A stretch of 64,000 bases of DNA from Apium graveolens (GCF_009905375.1 NC_133650.1:298591957-298655956); one strand, 5' to 3'; numbered from the stretch's first letter, positions 1-11,900 are shown. Numbers and translations: made by a program. Notes: generated from the letters alone by a model not told the origin.

Positions 1-527
1 ATGTAATTATGTATATTCTAGATAGGTAGATTCTAGAATAATAATGTATATATAGTTAGTGGAATAATCTAGAAGTATAGAAGTATGGGATGTACACGTT
101 ATAGAATTTTCTTCAAATGGTGGAGGAGCCTATAAATAGGTCAGACCCCTCACTTGGAGAGGCATAGTGGTAAATAGTGATAAATAGAGGGAAATAGTGA
201 GAAATAGAGGAAAATAGTGGGATTGTGAGAACTGAGAGCAAAGTGAGAGTATTCAAGTAGTAGGCAAGTGGGCTTGTCTTGTGAGGATGAGTGCTAAAAT
301 TTGTTAAACTAGCAAGGGGCTAGTGTGTGGATCAATGGGATCCAACTTTGTAATATTGGGTTACTAATAAGGAAAGGGTCTTTATTAGTAAGTGTGTGTC
401 CCTAATATTACATTTCTCTTATATCCGCTGCATAAGTGTTAGGGGGACACATGGGGGCAAGGCTGGTCTAATAGTTTGTTTGGTGGGCGACAAGCGCTAG
501 AGGCGTGCGAACTCTAAGACCGTGACA
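1..527 (+). repeat. 5' LTR, left part missing at window edge
   Basis: Position 1 aligns with 2339 of the 3' LTR, so about 204 bp are missing. A TATA-like CTATAAATAG lies near 130, and short AAATAG-rich repeats follow at about 168-225. The LTR ends GACCGTGACA just before the primer-binding site. Near 500 it lacks a stretch of about 20 bp that is present in the 3' LTR around 15756-15780. Confidence 0.85.
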
Positions 528-530
528 ACT

Positions 531-543
531 TGGTATCAGAGCT
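531..543 (+). other. Primer-binding site (initiator-Met tRNA type)
   Basis: TGGTATCAGAGCT lies 3 bp after the LTR end. It is the usual complement of the 3' end of plant initiator methionine tRNA and would prime minus-strand synthesis. Confidence 0.9.
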
Positions 544-644
544 AAAGGTTACGGAGGGAGTAATCTTGACACGAAGCATGGCGAAAAAAGGATGACGAAG
601 TTCTCGTGGCATTCAGCGTGGACTTGGAGAAGCTAGAGACGCGC

Positions 645-1830
645 ATGAAGCAAATCGAGAGTAATTTCAAGACCTTGGAGGATCATGTATTTGAGGAGTT
701 TGGACGTGTGAAAGAGGAGGTCCAAGACTTGCAAATGAAGGAGGTGGTATGAGAGGAGTGGGTCACCAAATTTGGAGAAAATGGTCATCGAGGCATGCAA
801 CGTCTTGAAGGCAAAGTTGGCTAGGATTGAGACGAGCATGCATGGTGGAGGCTTTATGGCGATGGAAGCGCAGAGGTTGGAGGCACCAAAACCCAAGGAG
901 TTCAGTGGCGTAAGGGACGCCAAGGTTGTAGAGAACTTCCTTTGGGATGTGCAGAATTATTTTGAGGCGGTCGACATTGTTGACGAGGCAACAAAGGTAC
1001 GTACGTCTGCCCAATATCTTAGAGATAATGCAATTTTGTGGTGGCGTCGGAGGCATGTCGATATGGAGAAGGGCATTTATCACATAGACACGTGAGGAGA
1101 CTTCAGACTGGAGCTTAAGAGGTAATTCTACCCCGAGAACGTGATCTACATGGCAAGGAAGAAGCTAAGGGAGCTCAAACATTGGGGCAACATAAGGGAC
1201 TACGTGAATGAGTTCACTACCTTGATGTTGTAAATTCCAACCATGACGGGAGATGACTTCTTATTTTACTTCATGGATGAACTACAAAATTGGGCCAAAC
1301 AAGAGCTTCAACGAAAGAACGCCGAGGATGTAGATGAGGCTATAACCGTGGCGGAGTCCTTGGTGGAGTTCCAAATGGAGTCTTCCAAATCAAATATGCT
1401 TCATTAGGAGAGCGACGAAGATAGTGATGAGTAAGACGTTGGTTCGAGAAGTGGTAGTCCACGAAGGAGGCGTGATGCTGGGGCACCATCAAGCCATGGC
1501 CTGAGCGGGGGGAAACCTAAGGGCTATATGCTAAAGAAGGGATGCTACGTGTGCAAGAGGCCACACGTGATGAAGAAGTGTCCGAAGTTGGGGTCGTTGA
1601 ACGCAATGATCCAACTTGAAGAAGAGGAGCCGGGGAGGTTATCGAGCTTGGAAAGGGTGAAGGCACCACCGATGATCGACCCTGAGTTAAGGAGGAGAAG
1701 GGATGCCAAGACAAGAAGGATGGCAAGTCGGCTAAGGAAGGTGCTAAGAGCAACACAACCAAGGGTAGTCCAAAGTCTCCGAAGGGGAAAGGAGTCAAGG
1801 ACAAGGGGTGTGTGTCGCCGGGAAAAGTAG
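645..1830 (+). pseudogene. Decayed gag polyprotein with capsid domain and zinc knuckle
   Basis: The capsid domain (retrotrans_gag type) is readable from about 880 to 1400, with the family-typical segments KEFSGVRDAKVVENFLWDV and AQYLRDNAILWWRRR. A zinc knuckle follows at about 1543-1581 as C-X2-C-X3-H-X4-C, one residue shorter before the histidine than the usual CX2CX4HX4C. The frame shifts near 740. In-frame stops occur at about 748, 1093, 1231, 1407 and 1432. Several fit single C-to-T or G-to-A changes of Trp or Gln codons, as expected from decay of methylated DNA. The product would package element RNA in cytoplasmic particles. It is not functional as it stands. Confidence 0.85.
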
Positions 1831-1889
1831 GGTAACGTGGCGATGTTGTCGAGGCGTCGCATCAAAAATTACGTGCGCGGGTAAGGGAT

Positions 1890-2219
1890 GAGTCACCACC
1901 ATTATCTCCAACAAAGGTCGAGGGTCGACGCGAGGTGAAGGAAATAATTGGTGAGCGACTCGTTAAAATCAAGGGATTGGCACCGAGTAGGAAATACTCG
2001 GTGAGGTGGAAGGGTGTGGCACCGAGCAAGGCAATGTGGGAGTTGAAGCCGAACTTGGAGCAACACCAAGAGGCGTTGGAGCATTATTGGGAGGCGACAT
2101 CGACGAGGGCGTCGACGAATTTGGTGGGGGAGAGTGTAACGCCCCAACAAAATTCAATATCTTTAAGCGCGGAAGATTTTAGAGAAGTCCGAAATGGTCT
2201 GGATGACTCTAGAATATAG
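1890..2219 (+). pseudogene. Chromodomain-like C-terminal segment
   Basis: The reading frame carries VKEIIGERLVKI, then YSVRWKGV, then MWELKPNLEQHQEALEHYW. This is the order and spacing of the chromodomain found at the C-terminus of integrases in plant chromoviruses: an EI(I/L) strand, the Y-VKWKG core and a W-EP-L-helix. Here no integrase precedes it, and it sits about 300 bp after the gag zinc knuckle. In chromoviruses this domain targets integration to particular chromatin. The frame runs on into the 3' LTR (from 2135), so the true end is uncertain. Upstream it is separated from gag by stops near 1830-1885. Confidence 0.8.
2121..2134 (+). other. Polypurine tract
   Basis: TTGGTGGGGGAGAG directly precedes the TG of the 3' LTR. 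This is the expected place and composition for plus-strand priming. Confidence 0.75.
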
Positions 2220-2380
2220 CGGAATATTGTAGAAGTCTTTAGAAGGCGCTTGGAGATTCAAGAAGGATCTGGAAGATGGAGGAACTTGGTGGAACCTTCC
2301 GGAACTTTCAAGACTTGGGCTTCCTAGAGATTTCCTAAATGTACTTATGTATATTATAGATAGGTAGATTTTAGAATAAT
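2135..2380 (+). repeat. 3' LTR of the gag-chromodomain element, left part
   Basis: It starts TGTAACGCCCC after the purine tract and stops at the target duplication ATAAT (2376-2380), where the copia element enters. It continues at 15304. Confidence 0.9.
2376..2380. repeat. Target-site duplication of the copia element (left copy)
   Basis: ATAAT is repeated at 15299-15303. The uninterrupted 5' LTR at 30-50 contains a single copy in the same context, which proves the insertion. Confidence 0.95.
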
Positions 2381-2967
2381 TGTTAGGTCACACACACTGT
2401 AGAGGGGGGTGAATACAGTGTATAGCACAATCAAATCGAATTCTAATAACACAAGTAACAGAAAACATACTTTATTCAAAGTAATAAATTCTGTTACAGT
2501 ATGAAACTGTCCTCTCTCAATGATGAACAAATATCACGAGAGCTGCTAGGGTTATAATTAATAATCTTCTCGATAATGATAACACTTATAGTGTAAACCC
2601 TATGTCTGTGTTTATATACTACACAGTTACAAGATAATCGCTAATTGATATGGAATATAATTCTGCTTCCTAAAATATATCAATCAGATATCTTTTCTTC
2701 CAAGTATTCTATTCTTCATAGAATTCCTTCTTCATGCATATCTCTTCTTACGTTTGTCTTGATCTTCTTTTCCTTTCAATCAGCCGCCTTCCTTATCTGC
2801 ACGTTTCCTTTAAGTCCTGATATTATCTTCTGATAAATATCTCCTGAACCTTAAGTACTGATGACTTAAGTTCTGACTTCAGTATAAGTGCTGATTTCAG
2901 TTAAGTACTGATTTGTCCTGTTTAAGTAAGATATGAAAACTAAACATAAATCATATTAGTCATGACA
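2381..2967 (-). repeat. 3' LTR of the copia element, truncated at its inner end
   Basis: It matches 14682-15298 but lacks the last 19 bp (TTATCAAATATATCTAACA on the plus strand). That is the first 19 bp of the LTR in element orientation. The normal purine tract is also absent. The junction is instead occupied by an inverted duplication of element sequence. Confidence 0.9.
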
Positions 2968-5900
2968 GAAAAGGCTTTATTCTATAAAGTCTGACACCCT
3001 TGTGATCTCTGTACTTTGGAAGATATGTGCTGTCAGACATTATAGAATAAAGCCTTTTCTGTCTCTGAATTTGACTCTTCAAATAGTTTACAACACTTTC
3101 TGTTATTTTGTCATTCACTTGAAGTAAGAATAATACATGTTCCAATTCTTCAAAATACTTCAGTGGAATGACATTTTCCCTTATATGATAAACCCTACCA
3201 TCTGTCATGAAGTACAACAAGATGTGTTCTCTCAAGTAGGTATGGTAAACCATCTGTACAGATTCTAATTGATTCAATCTTTCAGGAGTTGCTCCAATAC
3301 CTGGTTCACTTAAGGAAGTTGGATCATGGGTTGTGTTCTGTATTCTTCTTTCATCAGCACTACCAAATTCAGATTTATCTCTTGCTTCCTTTCCAGTAAT
3401 CACTCTTGCTTCAAAACCACTTACAGCAGTCTTCAAAGGTTGAGTCTGTTTGGCTTTGGTGAATCCTGGTAGGTGTAACTTTGAAGGTTTAACATGAACA
3501 ATGTCAGAGGTTTCCTTTGATTTATCTTCTGATATCAAGTTAACTTGAGCTATGTCAGAGGTTACTTGCTTCTTTGAGATATCAGAACTAACTATATCTT
3601 TACTCTGAACAACTTGAGCCATGTCAGAGGTTGTCTTAGAAATTTTTCTTGAAGTCAGAGCAAGATCAGCATCTTCAACAGTAATTTCTTCATCCACATG
3701 AGGCACATAAACCTTGATAGGTTCACCAACTTTCTCTTTTCCCTTGGACCTTGGATCTATCTGCAATTGTGATTTAGCCTTGGTTGCTTCAGGATTTGTT
3801 CTTTCTTTTATCACAATGCCTTTGGCCTTTGGAAGTTTCTTTTTACCAACAGAAGCTTCAGATTTAGATTTGACTTTTTCTGACTTAAGTCTAGCTTCTT
3901 CTTCCATCAGACTCTCAAAGTCCATTCCTGGATTTTCTTTCAGAAATAGCTGTCTTGATATTTCTTCATCAAGATCCAAAAGTTTATCAAAACTTATCCT
4001 TTTACCAGTAGCAGAAGTAATTCTTTTTCCAGCATCAGAACTTGTCCTGTGACTTGTAATTTCAGCTCTTCTTGATGAGAAACTTCTACCTTGACCATGA
4101 CCTCCACCCATTCCAGAGTTTCTTTGGTCATCTTTTTCATCATCCTTCCTCTTCAGTGTCTTAACAATTTTGCATTTGGACTTAATTTATTTTCTCCCCC
4201 TTTTTGGCATCAACATGTAAGAGAAGAGAGACAAACAATTCCACTGAGGCTTGGATTTCATCGAGTTGAGATTGCTGAGAAGCTTGATTTTTCAAAATAT
4301 CATCAATCTGAGACTGTTGCTTCTCTTGGGTCTTCTCAATGTAAGCAACTCTGTCAAAGGTAGGTTGGAAGAATTTTTTCTTATCAATTTTCTGAGTTGT
4401 TTCTTGCTTGAGCAATTCTTCCTGAATTTTATGTAACTCTGCATGAGTTGTTGAATGGAGACCTTGAAGATGTCTAGTACTCAATACAGTGACTCGAAGC
4501 TGTGTCTTGAAATCATCATTAATTAACATTTCATCAGCTTTTGCCAAGTGCTCAGCAAGAATCTTTTCAGATGGAACAAAGGTAACTGAGTTCCATTCCT
4601 TATTCCACTCCTGTCATCTAGGAGTTTCACTCCAAGGTACTGGTGCTGCTCTTGTAACAAACTTCTTAACTATTTCAGATTTATGAACAGTTTGTTGAGG
4701 TGCATGTCCTGAAGGACCAGCTTCATTAGCATCTGTATTAATAGCAGCTTCACCAGTAGTATCAGCATTTGAAGCATCAGAACTGACAGAATCAGCATCT
4801 TCTGATAAAATAACAGTATGAGAAGCAATTGAGACTGCAGCATCATCCTCTAAGTGCTGATCTGTTTCCAAGTTCTGATCAACAGCCATATTCTGATGCT
4901 CACCTATATTCTGATCATCAACATCTAGATGCAGAGAAGGTGTTGTAGATAATTCTGGAGTTGGAGTAGCATCAGTAAGTGGTGTTGTTGATGGATTAAT
5001 TGATGTTGGAGCTTCTAAGTAGAGAACCTCAGGCACAACCAGATTGTGAATATTAATTTCAGCACTTGTGCCTGGGTCTACAGGAGATACAGTTTCATAT
5101 ACAAGAGACACATATGGTGTGTTTGCCTTATCGGTAGCAGCTTCCTGAGTTCGGGATAATGGAGAGGGAGATGCAGTAGCTTCAGCAAATTCTGGTTCTT
5201 TTGAGATCAGAGATTCCTGATCTCCTTCCTTAGCTGCTGCTTCCTCATCATCTGAATCTGGCATTTTAGCTCTCTGTTTCTTGTATCTCTTTGAAGGTGG
5301 GGATTCCTTGGGAGGTTCAGCATAAGTCATTCTTCTAAGCCTTTTGAGAAGCTTAGATCCCCCAATTCCAGAATCCTTCTGAGAAGGGACCTTCTCAGCT
5401 TCTTTAACAACAGGTTCTGATGCAGAAACCTGTTCCTCACTATCAGACTCATCTCTCAGAACAATCCTCCTTCTCTTCTGTGGTGTCTGAGGGACAGTCC
5501 TTGTCCTCTTGGGCTTGGAAGATGAAGGCTTCACAGTAGGTACTGAGGATGAAGGTTGAGCTATCTGTGAAGGTTTGAGATGTGTTCTGATAGAGTATTG
5601 AGGTATAGATGTATGAGTGGTATTTTCGGATGGTTGTTGTGGTGTTTGGGATGTGGTGGTAGGTTGAACATCAGGATAAACAGATCTATAGGTTTGAGGA
5701 TCAACATTTACCAGGATCTATTTTACAGACTGAGGAATCTGTAAAGGTCTAACCACCGTTTTCTTAAGGTCAGCATTTACCAAGTCATTAAAAGCCCGTT
5801 TTGCAAGTTTAAAAGGTGGAAATAAAGAACTGGCTAGTTGAGGGTCATCAACACAGCAAAAGGTATATATAAGCTGACCGAATCTAGCAAAGTAAACTAC

Positions 5901-6497
5901 AATTCTATCCTCTGTCATCCTATCCCCAATAAAGCCTAACACAACACTTGCAAAATCAAAATGAGTTTGGTTAATAATAGCATACCCGATGTGCTGACTC
6001 ATTATTGGAATGGCATCAAAGTTGGAACACTTATTCCCGAAGGCTTTAGTGATGCAGTCGGAGAAAAAGCTCCATTCCTTTATGATATGTGCTCGTTTCA
6101 ACTATCCAAGCTTAGCCAAACTCTTCTCATACCCCAAATTGGCCATGAGCTGCTGTAGAACTGGTTCCTCCGGTGTTGAGAAAATGCAGCCTTCTGGTAA
6201 ATGTAAAGCTTTACGAACTGTTCCAGGAGTTACCACATGTTCAACATCATTGACTTCAAAAATAATTCTAGGAGTACCAGTAGCACCACCATTATCAAAT
6301 TGCCCAGTCCGCCAAAACGTCAGAACTTGTTGGCTTGAAAAGACTGGTGGCTGGGTCAATGCATACCCAATTTTACTGTGTGCCAGAAGATCTTGCACAA
6401 AGTGCAACTCAGATGAAGCTTCATCATGATTTAGGATTGCATCATAGTTGTTGGGAACGAACTTGGCTCCATCTATAATCAAATCCTTAGGTGCCAT
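2960..6497 (-). pseudogene. Envelope-position long ORF of SIRE-like element, interrupted
   Basis: It starts at ATG 6497 (MAPKDLIIDGAKF). One frame runs to 4182 with premature stops TAG at 6102-6104, TAG at 5718-5720 and TGA at 4614-4616. After a frameshift near 4182-4190 it continues to 2960, about 1,180 codons in all. The first ~260 residues look globular. A Ser/Thr/Pro/acid-rich middle (about 5530-4620) contains basic clusters such as KRTRTVPQTPQKRRR. A Gln/Glu-rich coiled-coil-like segment covers 4547-4182, and a Lys/Ser-rich tail ends the ORF. I see no clear signal peptide or transmembrane helix, so the name reflects position (after pol, as in SIRE1), not shown function. The last ~35 codons lie in the fold-back at 2964-3063, so the natural C-terminus may be altered. 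Confidence 0.8.
2964..3063. repeat. 33-bp inverted repeat at the 3' LTR junction
   Basis: Arms 2964-2996 and 3031-3063 match at 32 of 33 positions around a 34-nt spacer. The outer arm overlaps the LTR edge (GACA at 2964-2967). The inner arm is part of the envelope-position ORF. It looks like a fold-back copy of the ORF end that replaced the purine tract and the LTR start. Confidence 0.9.
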
Positions 6498-6652
6498 GAG
6501 AAAAAAATTGAGAATTAAGGTTGCCTGTAAGGTATTTGATAAAATGTCTATATGAAAACCAACGTCAGGAGATGAGAGAGAGTAAAAGTAAAGAAAGAGA
6601 GATAAAGTGTAAAAGTAAATAAAAGATTGTATAATCTTCTCTCTCTCTTACT

Positions 6653-6659
6653 TATAAAT
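6653..6659 (-). promoter_or_regulatory. TATA-like box ahead of the envelope-position ORF
   Basis: TTTATAA on the minus strand lies about 155 bp before ATG 6497. It is followed by a CT-rich leader (6545-6650). The layout resembles a plant core promoter. No transcript evidence is available. Confidence 0.4.
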
Positions 6660-7222
6660 GGTTAAAAAAAACTGTTGGACACCTGTCAGACATGCAGCAA
6701 TAATGAATAGTTAATGGGCACGGGAAAACAATAATCATTACTTATCACATGCAGTTTTTCAAGGAAAAACCGTTTCACTTACCAAGTAATCCCATTAATT
6801 GAGGAAAGTCAGTTTTAATTCAAAATTTAAACTGTTCCCACTTATTTAATCATTTTCACTGCAAAACCAATATTCTGTAAAAATATTCAAGTGTGAAAAT
6901 GACAAAAAAAATAAATCAAGTAAACAAGTACTGATATTTTAAGATCAGAACTTAATTTATATGAATAATTAAAATGGTCATCAGAATATGGATATGTCAG
7001 GATTTAAAAATGCAGCAGAATTTAAAACATCTTAGAGACAAAATCTTGCAAAAATATAAAATTCCATTAATATATTAAGAAAATACATTCATGAAATTGA
7101 AATTTACATCAGAACATTACAAGACTGTCCTAAGCTACAAACTCCAACATAAACAACTTTTGTCCTTGGCTAAGAAGTCGGACAAAGCTGACGATGAAGA
7201 AAAACAGGAAGAAGAAAACAAA

Positions 7223-7477
7223 TTATTTCTTCTTCCGACTCTCTATAAAAAGAATAACGAGTCGAATGATTCGCTCTTGTTGGCGGAGAACTTCCAGCCT
7301 TTCTTCTTCCAATCGCTCCAGATGGCAATGGTAGTCCATGTAAAAGAACAGGAGGTGTGTGAGAACCTCCTGGTGAACCGAGTCCCAAATCTCATCAGAA
7401 ATGACAGTTACGTGCCATTCCTGCTGCCAGTCCTCACAGCTCAACTCCATGTTGAAGGTCTCATAGTTTAAAAACAT
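7223..7477 (-). CDS. Small extra ORF of the copia element (84 aa), unknown function
   Basis: The ORF is open from ATG 7477 to 7223, is rich in Glu, Leu, His and Trp, and has a helix-prone C-terminal half with HLERLEEERLEVLRQQER. It lies between RNase H and the long envelope-position ORF, in the element's own orientation. A TATA-like box and CT-rich leader sit about 95 bp upstream. I do not recognise a domain. It is one of the few coding segments of this element without an internal stop, though it is short enough for that to be chance. The overlapping plus-strand frame (7091-7471) is antisense to the element and less likely to be real. Confidence 0.45.
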   Translation of the reverse strand: MFLNYETFNMELSCEDWQQEWHVTVISDEIWDSVHQEVLTHLLFFYMDYHCHLERLEEERLEVLRQQERIIRLVILFIESRKKK

Positions 7478-7569
7478 ATTGTAGTTGACCTTGATTGTGT
7501 TGGTATGAAGGAAAAGAGAGTGAGTATGTGAGAAAAGAAATGATGTGTAGGCTGATTTGAGGTGTTGGT

Positions 7570-7576
7570 TTATATA
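7570..7576 (-). promoter_or_regulatory. TATA box ahead of the small extra ORF
   Basis: TATATAA on the minus strand (inside CCTATATAAACC) is followed by a leader rich in CTTTTCTCAC-type pyrimidine runs and then ATG at 7477. It is a strong match to a plant TATA box. Its function is inferred. Confidence 0.5.
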
Positions 7577-7579
7577 GGC

Positions 7580-8923
7580 AATAGAATGCCAGGAGACGCA
7601 AGGAAATTTAATGCTGATAGGTAGAAATAATTCTACCTCGTCTCCCTAGACTGGGCAGAAGAAAAACAGTCATTGGAAGTGTAAAATAGGGTTTAATGCG
7701 CACAAGAAACAAGTAAATATTATTGTGCATGTTCGTGTTCCACTAACCCTAATTGTATTGACTGTTAATATCTCACCCGTACATGTTCTGATTTAAAATA
7801 AGACTGTTTCAGATTTTAACTACAAATAAGTCAAGTAGAGGATTAGAATTTAATATCAGCACTTAGACTTATATCAGAACTTAACAGTCATCAAGACATG
7901 ATTTCTTAACTCGAAAAATGAATGCCTATCTCTGTGATTCTTCACACAAATTCTGATTTCGGTTCTTCAGAACTTATTCATCAGAACTTCCAGCAGAACT
8001 TGTCCTCAGAATTTATGCAATCTGACACATAAACTATTCATCTAAAACAACATTGAACGCCACAGTAATTTTCATCATTCATATGGAGTGTAAGTGTGTG
8101 CATTTAAGCAAAATATCAGACAAAGAGTAAAGTCTGATTCACTTCAGTACATCTTAGAATTAAGGCATAACTTAGAACTTTACTAAAAATTTATCATTAT
8201 TCTGAAGTTTACTTTTGAATGAGTTCATGCACGAGTCCACCTCAATTGTTTTGTGCTTATTTTATGAATCTTTTGAAATTCCAATTTACAGTGGCTTCTC
8301 AGTATAAGTGAGTCACGACTGCTTATCAGTACTTATGCTATTATCAGAGTATTTCTCCAGTAATCATAGAGTGTGAAAAGTCACCAAGAAAAATAATTAT
8401 TTGCTTTTCTGATGCATATTACTTAATACCAGTAATGCACTTGGGTCGTCCCTTCCATATTTTTACTTTAGATCTCAAAGGAGTACCTGATTTTTATTCC
8501 CTTTTCTTTTACTTTTTCTTTTGATGAGTGAGGTTTATCAGCACTTAGTACATCCATCAGATTTACTAACATCAGAACTTAACATATGAGTAGCATTATT
8601 CTAGTTTTTGACTTAGTAATAAGATAGACAAAGTAAACGTGACAAAGCTCAATATCAGAATTTGCTTGTGTCAATAGATTTCCACATAAATAATTACTTC
8701 TAACATGGGATCTCTAGTATGTTAAAGACTACTAGGTCAACATCTAGCACAGTTATCCTCATAAGATTGAATAGTCACAGAAACAGTCAATTCACTATCA
8801 GAGTTTAGAAATTCACATCAAACAACAATCAATACTTAAGAAATTTTCAATTAATCACAAAATACACAAAGAGAGTAATTTCTGTAAACACTGATCATAA
8901 AGTCTGATGCATCAGAACAAAAG
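7580..8923 (-). other. Noncoding stretch of the copia element between pol and the extra ORFs
   Basis: No open frame of note. It is rich in TCAGAACTT-like words (exact copies at 7874, 7967, 7981 and 8572), which also recur elsewhere in the element. It is probably internal regulatory or spacer sequence. Confidence 0.5.
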
Positions 8924-11900
8924 CTAAGCAGATTTAGAGAAAGAACCTGAAACCATTCCAAGTTCATTTACCAATCTTGTAAAAGTAGCTTCACACAGTG
9001 GTTTTGTGAAGATATCTGCTAGTTGTTGATCTGTTGAAACAAAGTGCAATTCCACTGTACTTTCATCCACATGTTCCCTTATGAAGTGGTACCAAATGCT
9101 GATGTGCTTTGTCATTGAGTGTTGAACTGGATTACCTGTCATAGCAATAGCACTTTGATTATTACAGTAAATAGGGATTTTAAAATATGTTAACCCATAA
9201 TCCAGTAACTGATTCTTCATCCAAAGAATCTGTGCACAACAGCTTCCTGCAACAATTTATTCTGCTTCTGCAGTTGATGTGGAAATTGACTTTTGTTTCT
9301 TGCTAAACCAAGAAACCAATCTGCCACCAAGAAATTGGCAGCTTCCACTTGTGCTTTTCCTGTCAATTTTACAACCTGCAAAATCCGCATATGAGTAACC
9401 TATTAGTTTAAAATCTGATTCTCTGGGATACCACAATCCCAGATCAGCTGTTCCCTTAAGATACTTGAAAATTCTTTTCACAGCTGTTAAGTGAGGTTCT
9501 CTTGGATCTGCTTGAAATCTTGCACAAAGACAGGTAGCATACATGATATCAGGTCTACTAGCAGTTAGATAGAGTAGAGAGCCAATCATACCTCTGTAAT
9601 CAGTAATATCTACTGATTTACCAGTATCCTTATCCAGTTTTGTTGCAGTGGCCATGGGAGTGGATGCACTTGAACAATCTTGCATTTCAAATTTCTTCAG
9701 CAAATTTCTGGTGTACTTGGTTTGACAAATAAAAGTGCCTTCTTCATTCTGCTTGACTTGAAGGCCCCGAAAATAGCTAAGTTCCCCCATCATACTCATT
9801 TGATATCTTGACTGCATCAGTTTGGCAAACTTCTTGCAAAGTCTGTCATTTGTAGAACCAAAGATGATATCATCAACATATATCTGAACCAGAAGTAAGT
9901 CCTTTCCATAGTTGAGGTAGAACAGTGTTTTGTCTATAGTTCCTCTGTTAAATCCACTTTCCAGAAGAAACTGAGCTAAAGTCTCATACCATGCTCTTGG
10001 AGCTTGCTTAAGGTCATAAAGTGCTTTATCAAGCATGTAGACATGATTAGAATATTTGGGATCTACAAAGCCTGGAGGTTGTTCAACATATACTTCCTCC
10101 TCCAATTCTCCATTGAGAAAAACACTTTTCACATCCATTTGAAAGACAGTAAACTTTTTGTGAGCAGCATAAGCCAAAAATATCCTTATGGCTTCCAATC
10201 TAGCAACTGGTGCAAATATTTCATCATAATCAATTCCCTCCTGTTGAGAATATCCTTTTGCAACCAACCTTGCCTTATTCTTTGTAATTATTCCATCACT
10301 ATCAGTTTTGTTTCTGAATACCCACTTTGTACCAACAACAGATCTGTTCTTTGGTCTTGGCACTAGGATCCAGACTTTGTTTTTTTCAAATTCATTTAAC
10401 TCTTCCTGCATTGGTTGCACCCAATCAGCATCTTGAAGAGCTTCTTCCACTTTCTTTGGTTCAGTCTGAGAAAGAAAAGAATTGTAAAGACATTCACTCG
10501 AAGTAGCTGTTCTAGTTCTGACACCTGCATCAGAATTTCCAATAATTAAGTCAGGTGTATGTGATTTAGTCCACTTCCTTGCAGATCGAAGGTTTTCTCT
10601 AGAACTGGATGCTCCCCCATGATCCATGCTATCTTCATCAACATTTTCTGATGCTCCCCCTGAAACTATGCTCTCTGAGTTGGATCCTTAAGAATTTAAG
10701 TTTTCAGAACTATCAGAACTTGGCTTATCAGAACTTGACGAATCAGAACTTGAAGAGCCAGTTGTATGTTCTGATGCTTCTTGAGATGTGGTTGTATCTT
10801 GAGTATGCTCCCCCTGCATAGGTGTATCTTCCTTTAGCCTAGTCATCACAGTTTCATTAACATCAAAGTTTAATCCATCAGAGTTTGCAGTATCAGGATT
10901 TAGACTGTCAGGATTTTCAGTATCAGAATTTAAGTCTTCATTTTCAAATCTCAGCTGATCATGATCATTGAAATCTTCAAGTCCAGTAATCTTCTTATCA
11001 TCAAAAGAGACATTGATAGATTCCATGACCACTCTTGTTCTCAAGTTATAGACTCTAAAGGCTTTTGTGGAAAGTGGATATCCAACAAAGATTCCTTCAT
11101 CAGCTTTTAGATCAAATTTGGATAGTTGTTCAGGGTGAGTCTTAAGAACAAAATATTTGCATCCAAATACATGAAAATACTTCAGATTTGGCTTCTTTTT
11201 CTTCACCATCTCATATGGTGTCTTTCCTTGCTTGTTAATGAGTGTTGCATTCTGAGTAAAACAGACAGTCTACACAGCTTCAGCCCAGAAATAGGTTGGA
11301 AGCTTTGCTTCATCAAGCATTATACGTGTAGCTTCAATGAGAGTTCTATTCTTTCTTTCAACAACTCCATTTTGCTGTGGAGTTCCAGGAGCAGAAAATT
11401 CCTGCTTGATTCCATGGTTTTTGCAGAACTCTTCAATTATCAAATTCTTGAACTCAGTACCGTTATCACTTCTTATTATCTTCACAGAATCTTTGACCAA
11501 TTTATCCAGTTGCCTGACATGATCAATCAAGATAGATGCAGTTTCACTTTTTGTGTGCAAGAAATACACCCATGTGTATCTGGTGAACTCATCCACTATG
11601 ACCATAACATATTTCTTCTTTGCAATAGACATGACATTTACTGGACCAAATAGATCAACATGTAGTAGGTGATAAGACTCAAGAATTGATGATTCAGTCT
11701 TGCTCTTGAATGAGGATTTCCTTTGTTTAGCCTTCTGACAAGAATCACAAAGGCCATCAGGAGCAAATACTGACTTTGGCAGTCCTCTCACAAGATCTTT
11801 CTTGACTAGTTTATTTATATTGTTGAAATTTAAATGAGAGAGTTTCTTGTGCCGATTCCAGCTTTCTTCAATTGATGCTCTACTCATCAGACAGATTGCA

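Noticed and set aside
531..543. tRNA-like match to initiator Met
   Set aside because: Only the 12-13 bases of a primer-binding site are present here, at 14667 and at 62878. No tRNA cloverleaf surrounds them.
3714..4052. Plus-strand open frames within 3700-14650 (for example 3714-4052, 11126-11653, 12713-12949, 13592-13936)
   Set aside because: They are antisense to the well-supported copia ORFs, are hydrophobic shadow translations and have no recognisable domains.
7091..7471. Plus-strand frame of 126 codons in the copia element
   Set aside because: It opposes the element's transcription and overlaps the small minus-strand ORF, which has a promoter-like context. I see no family signature.
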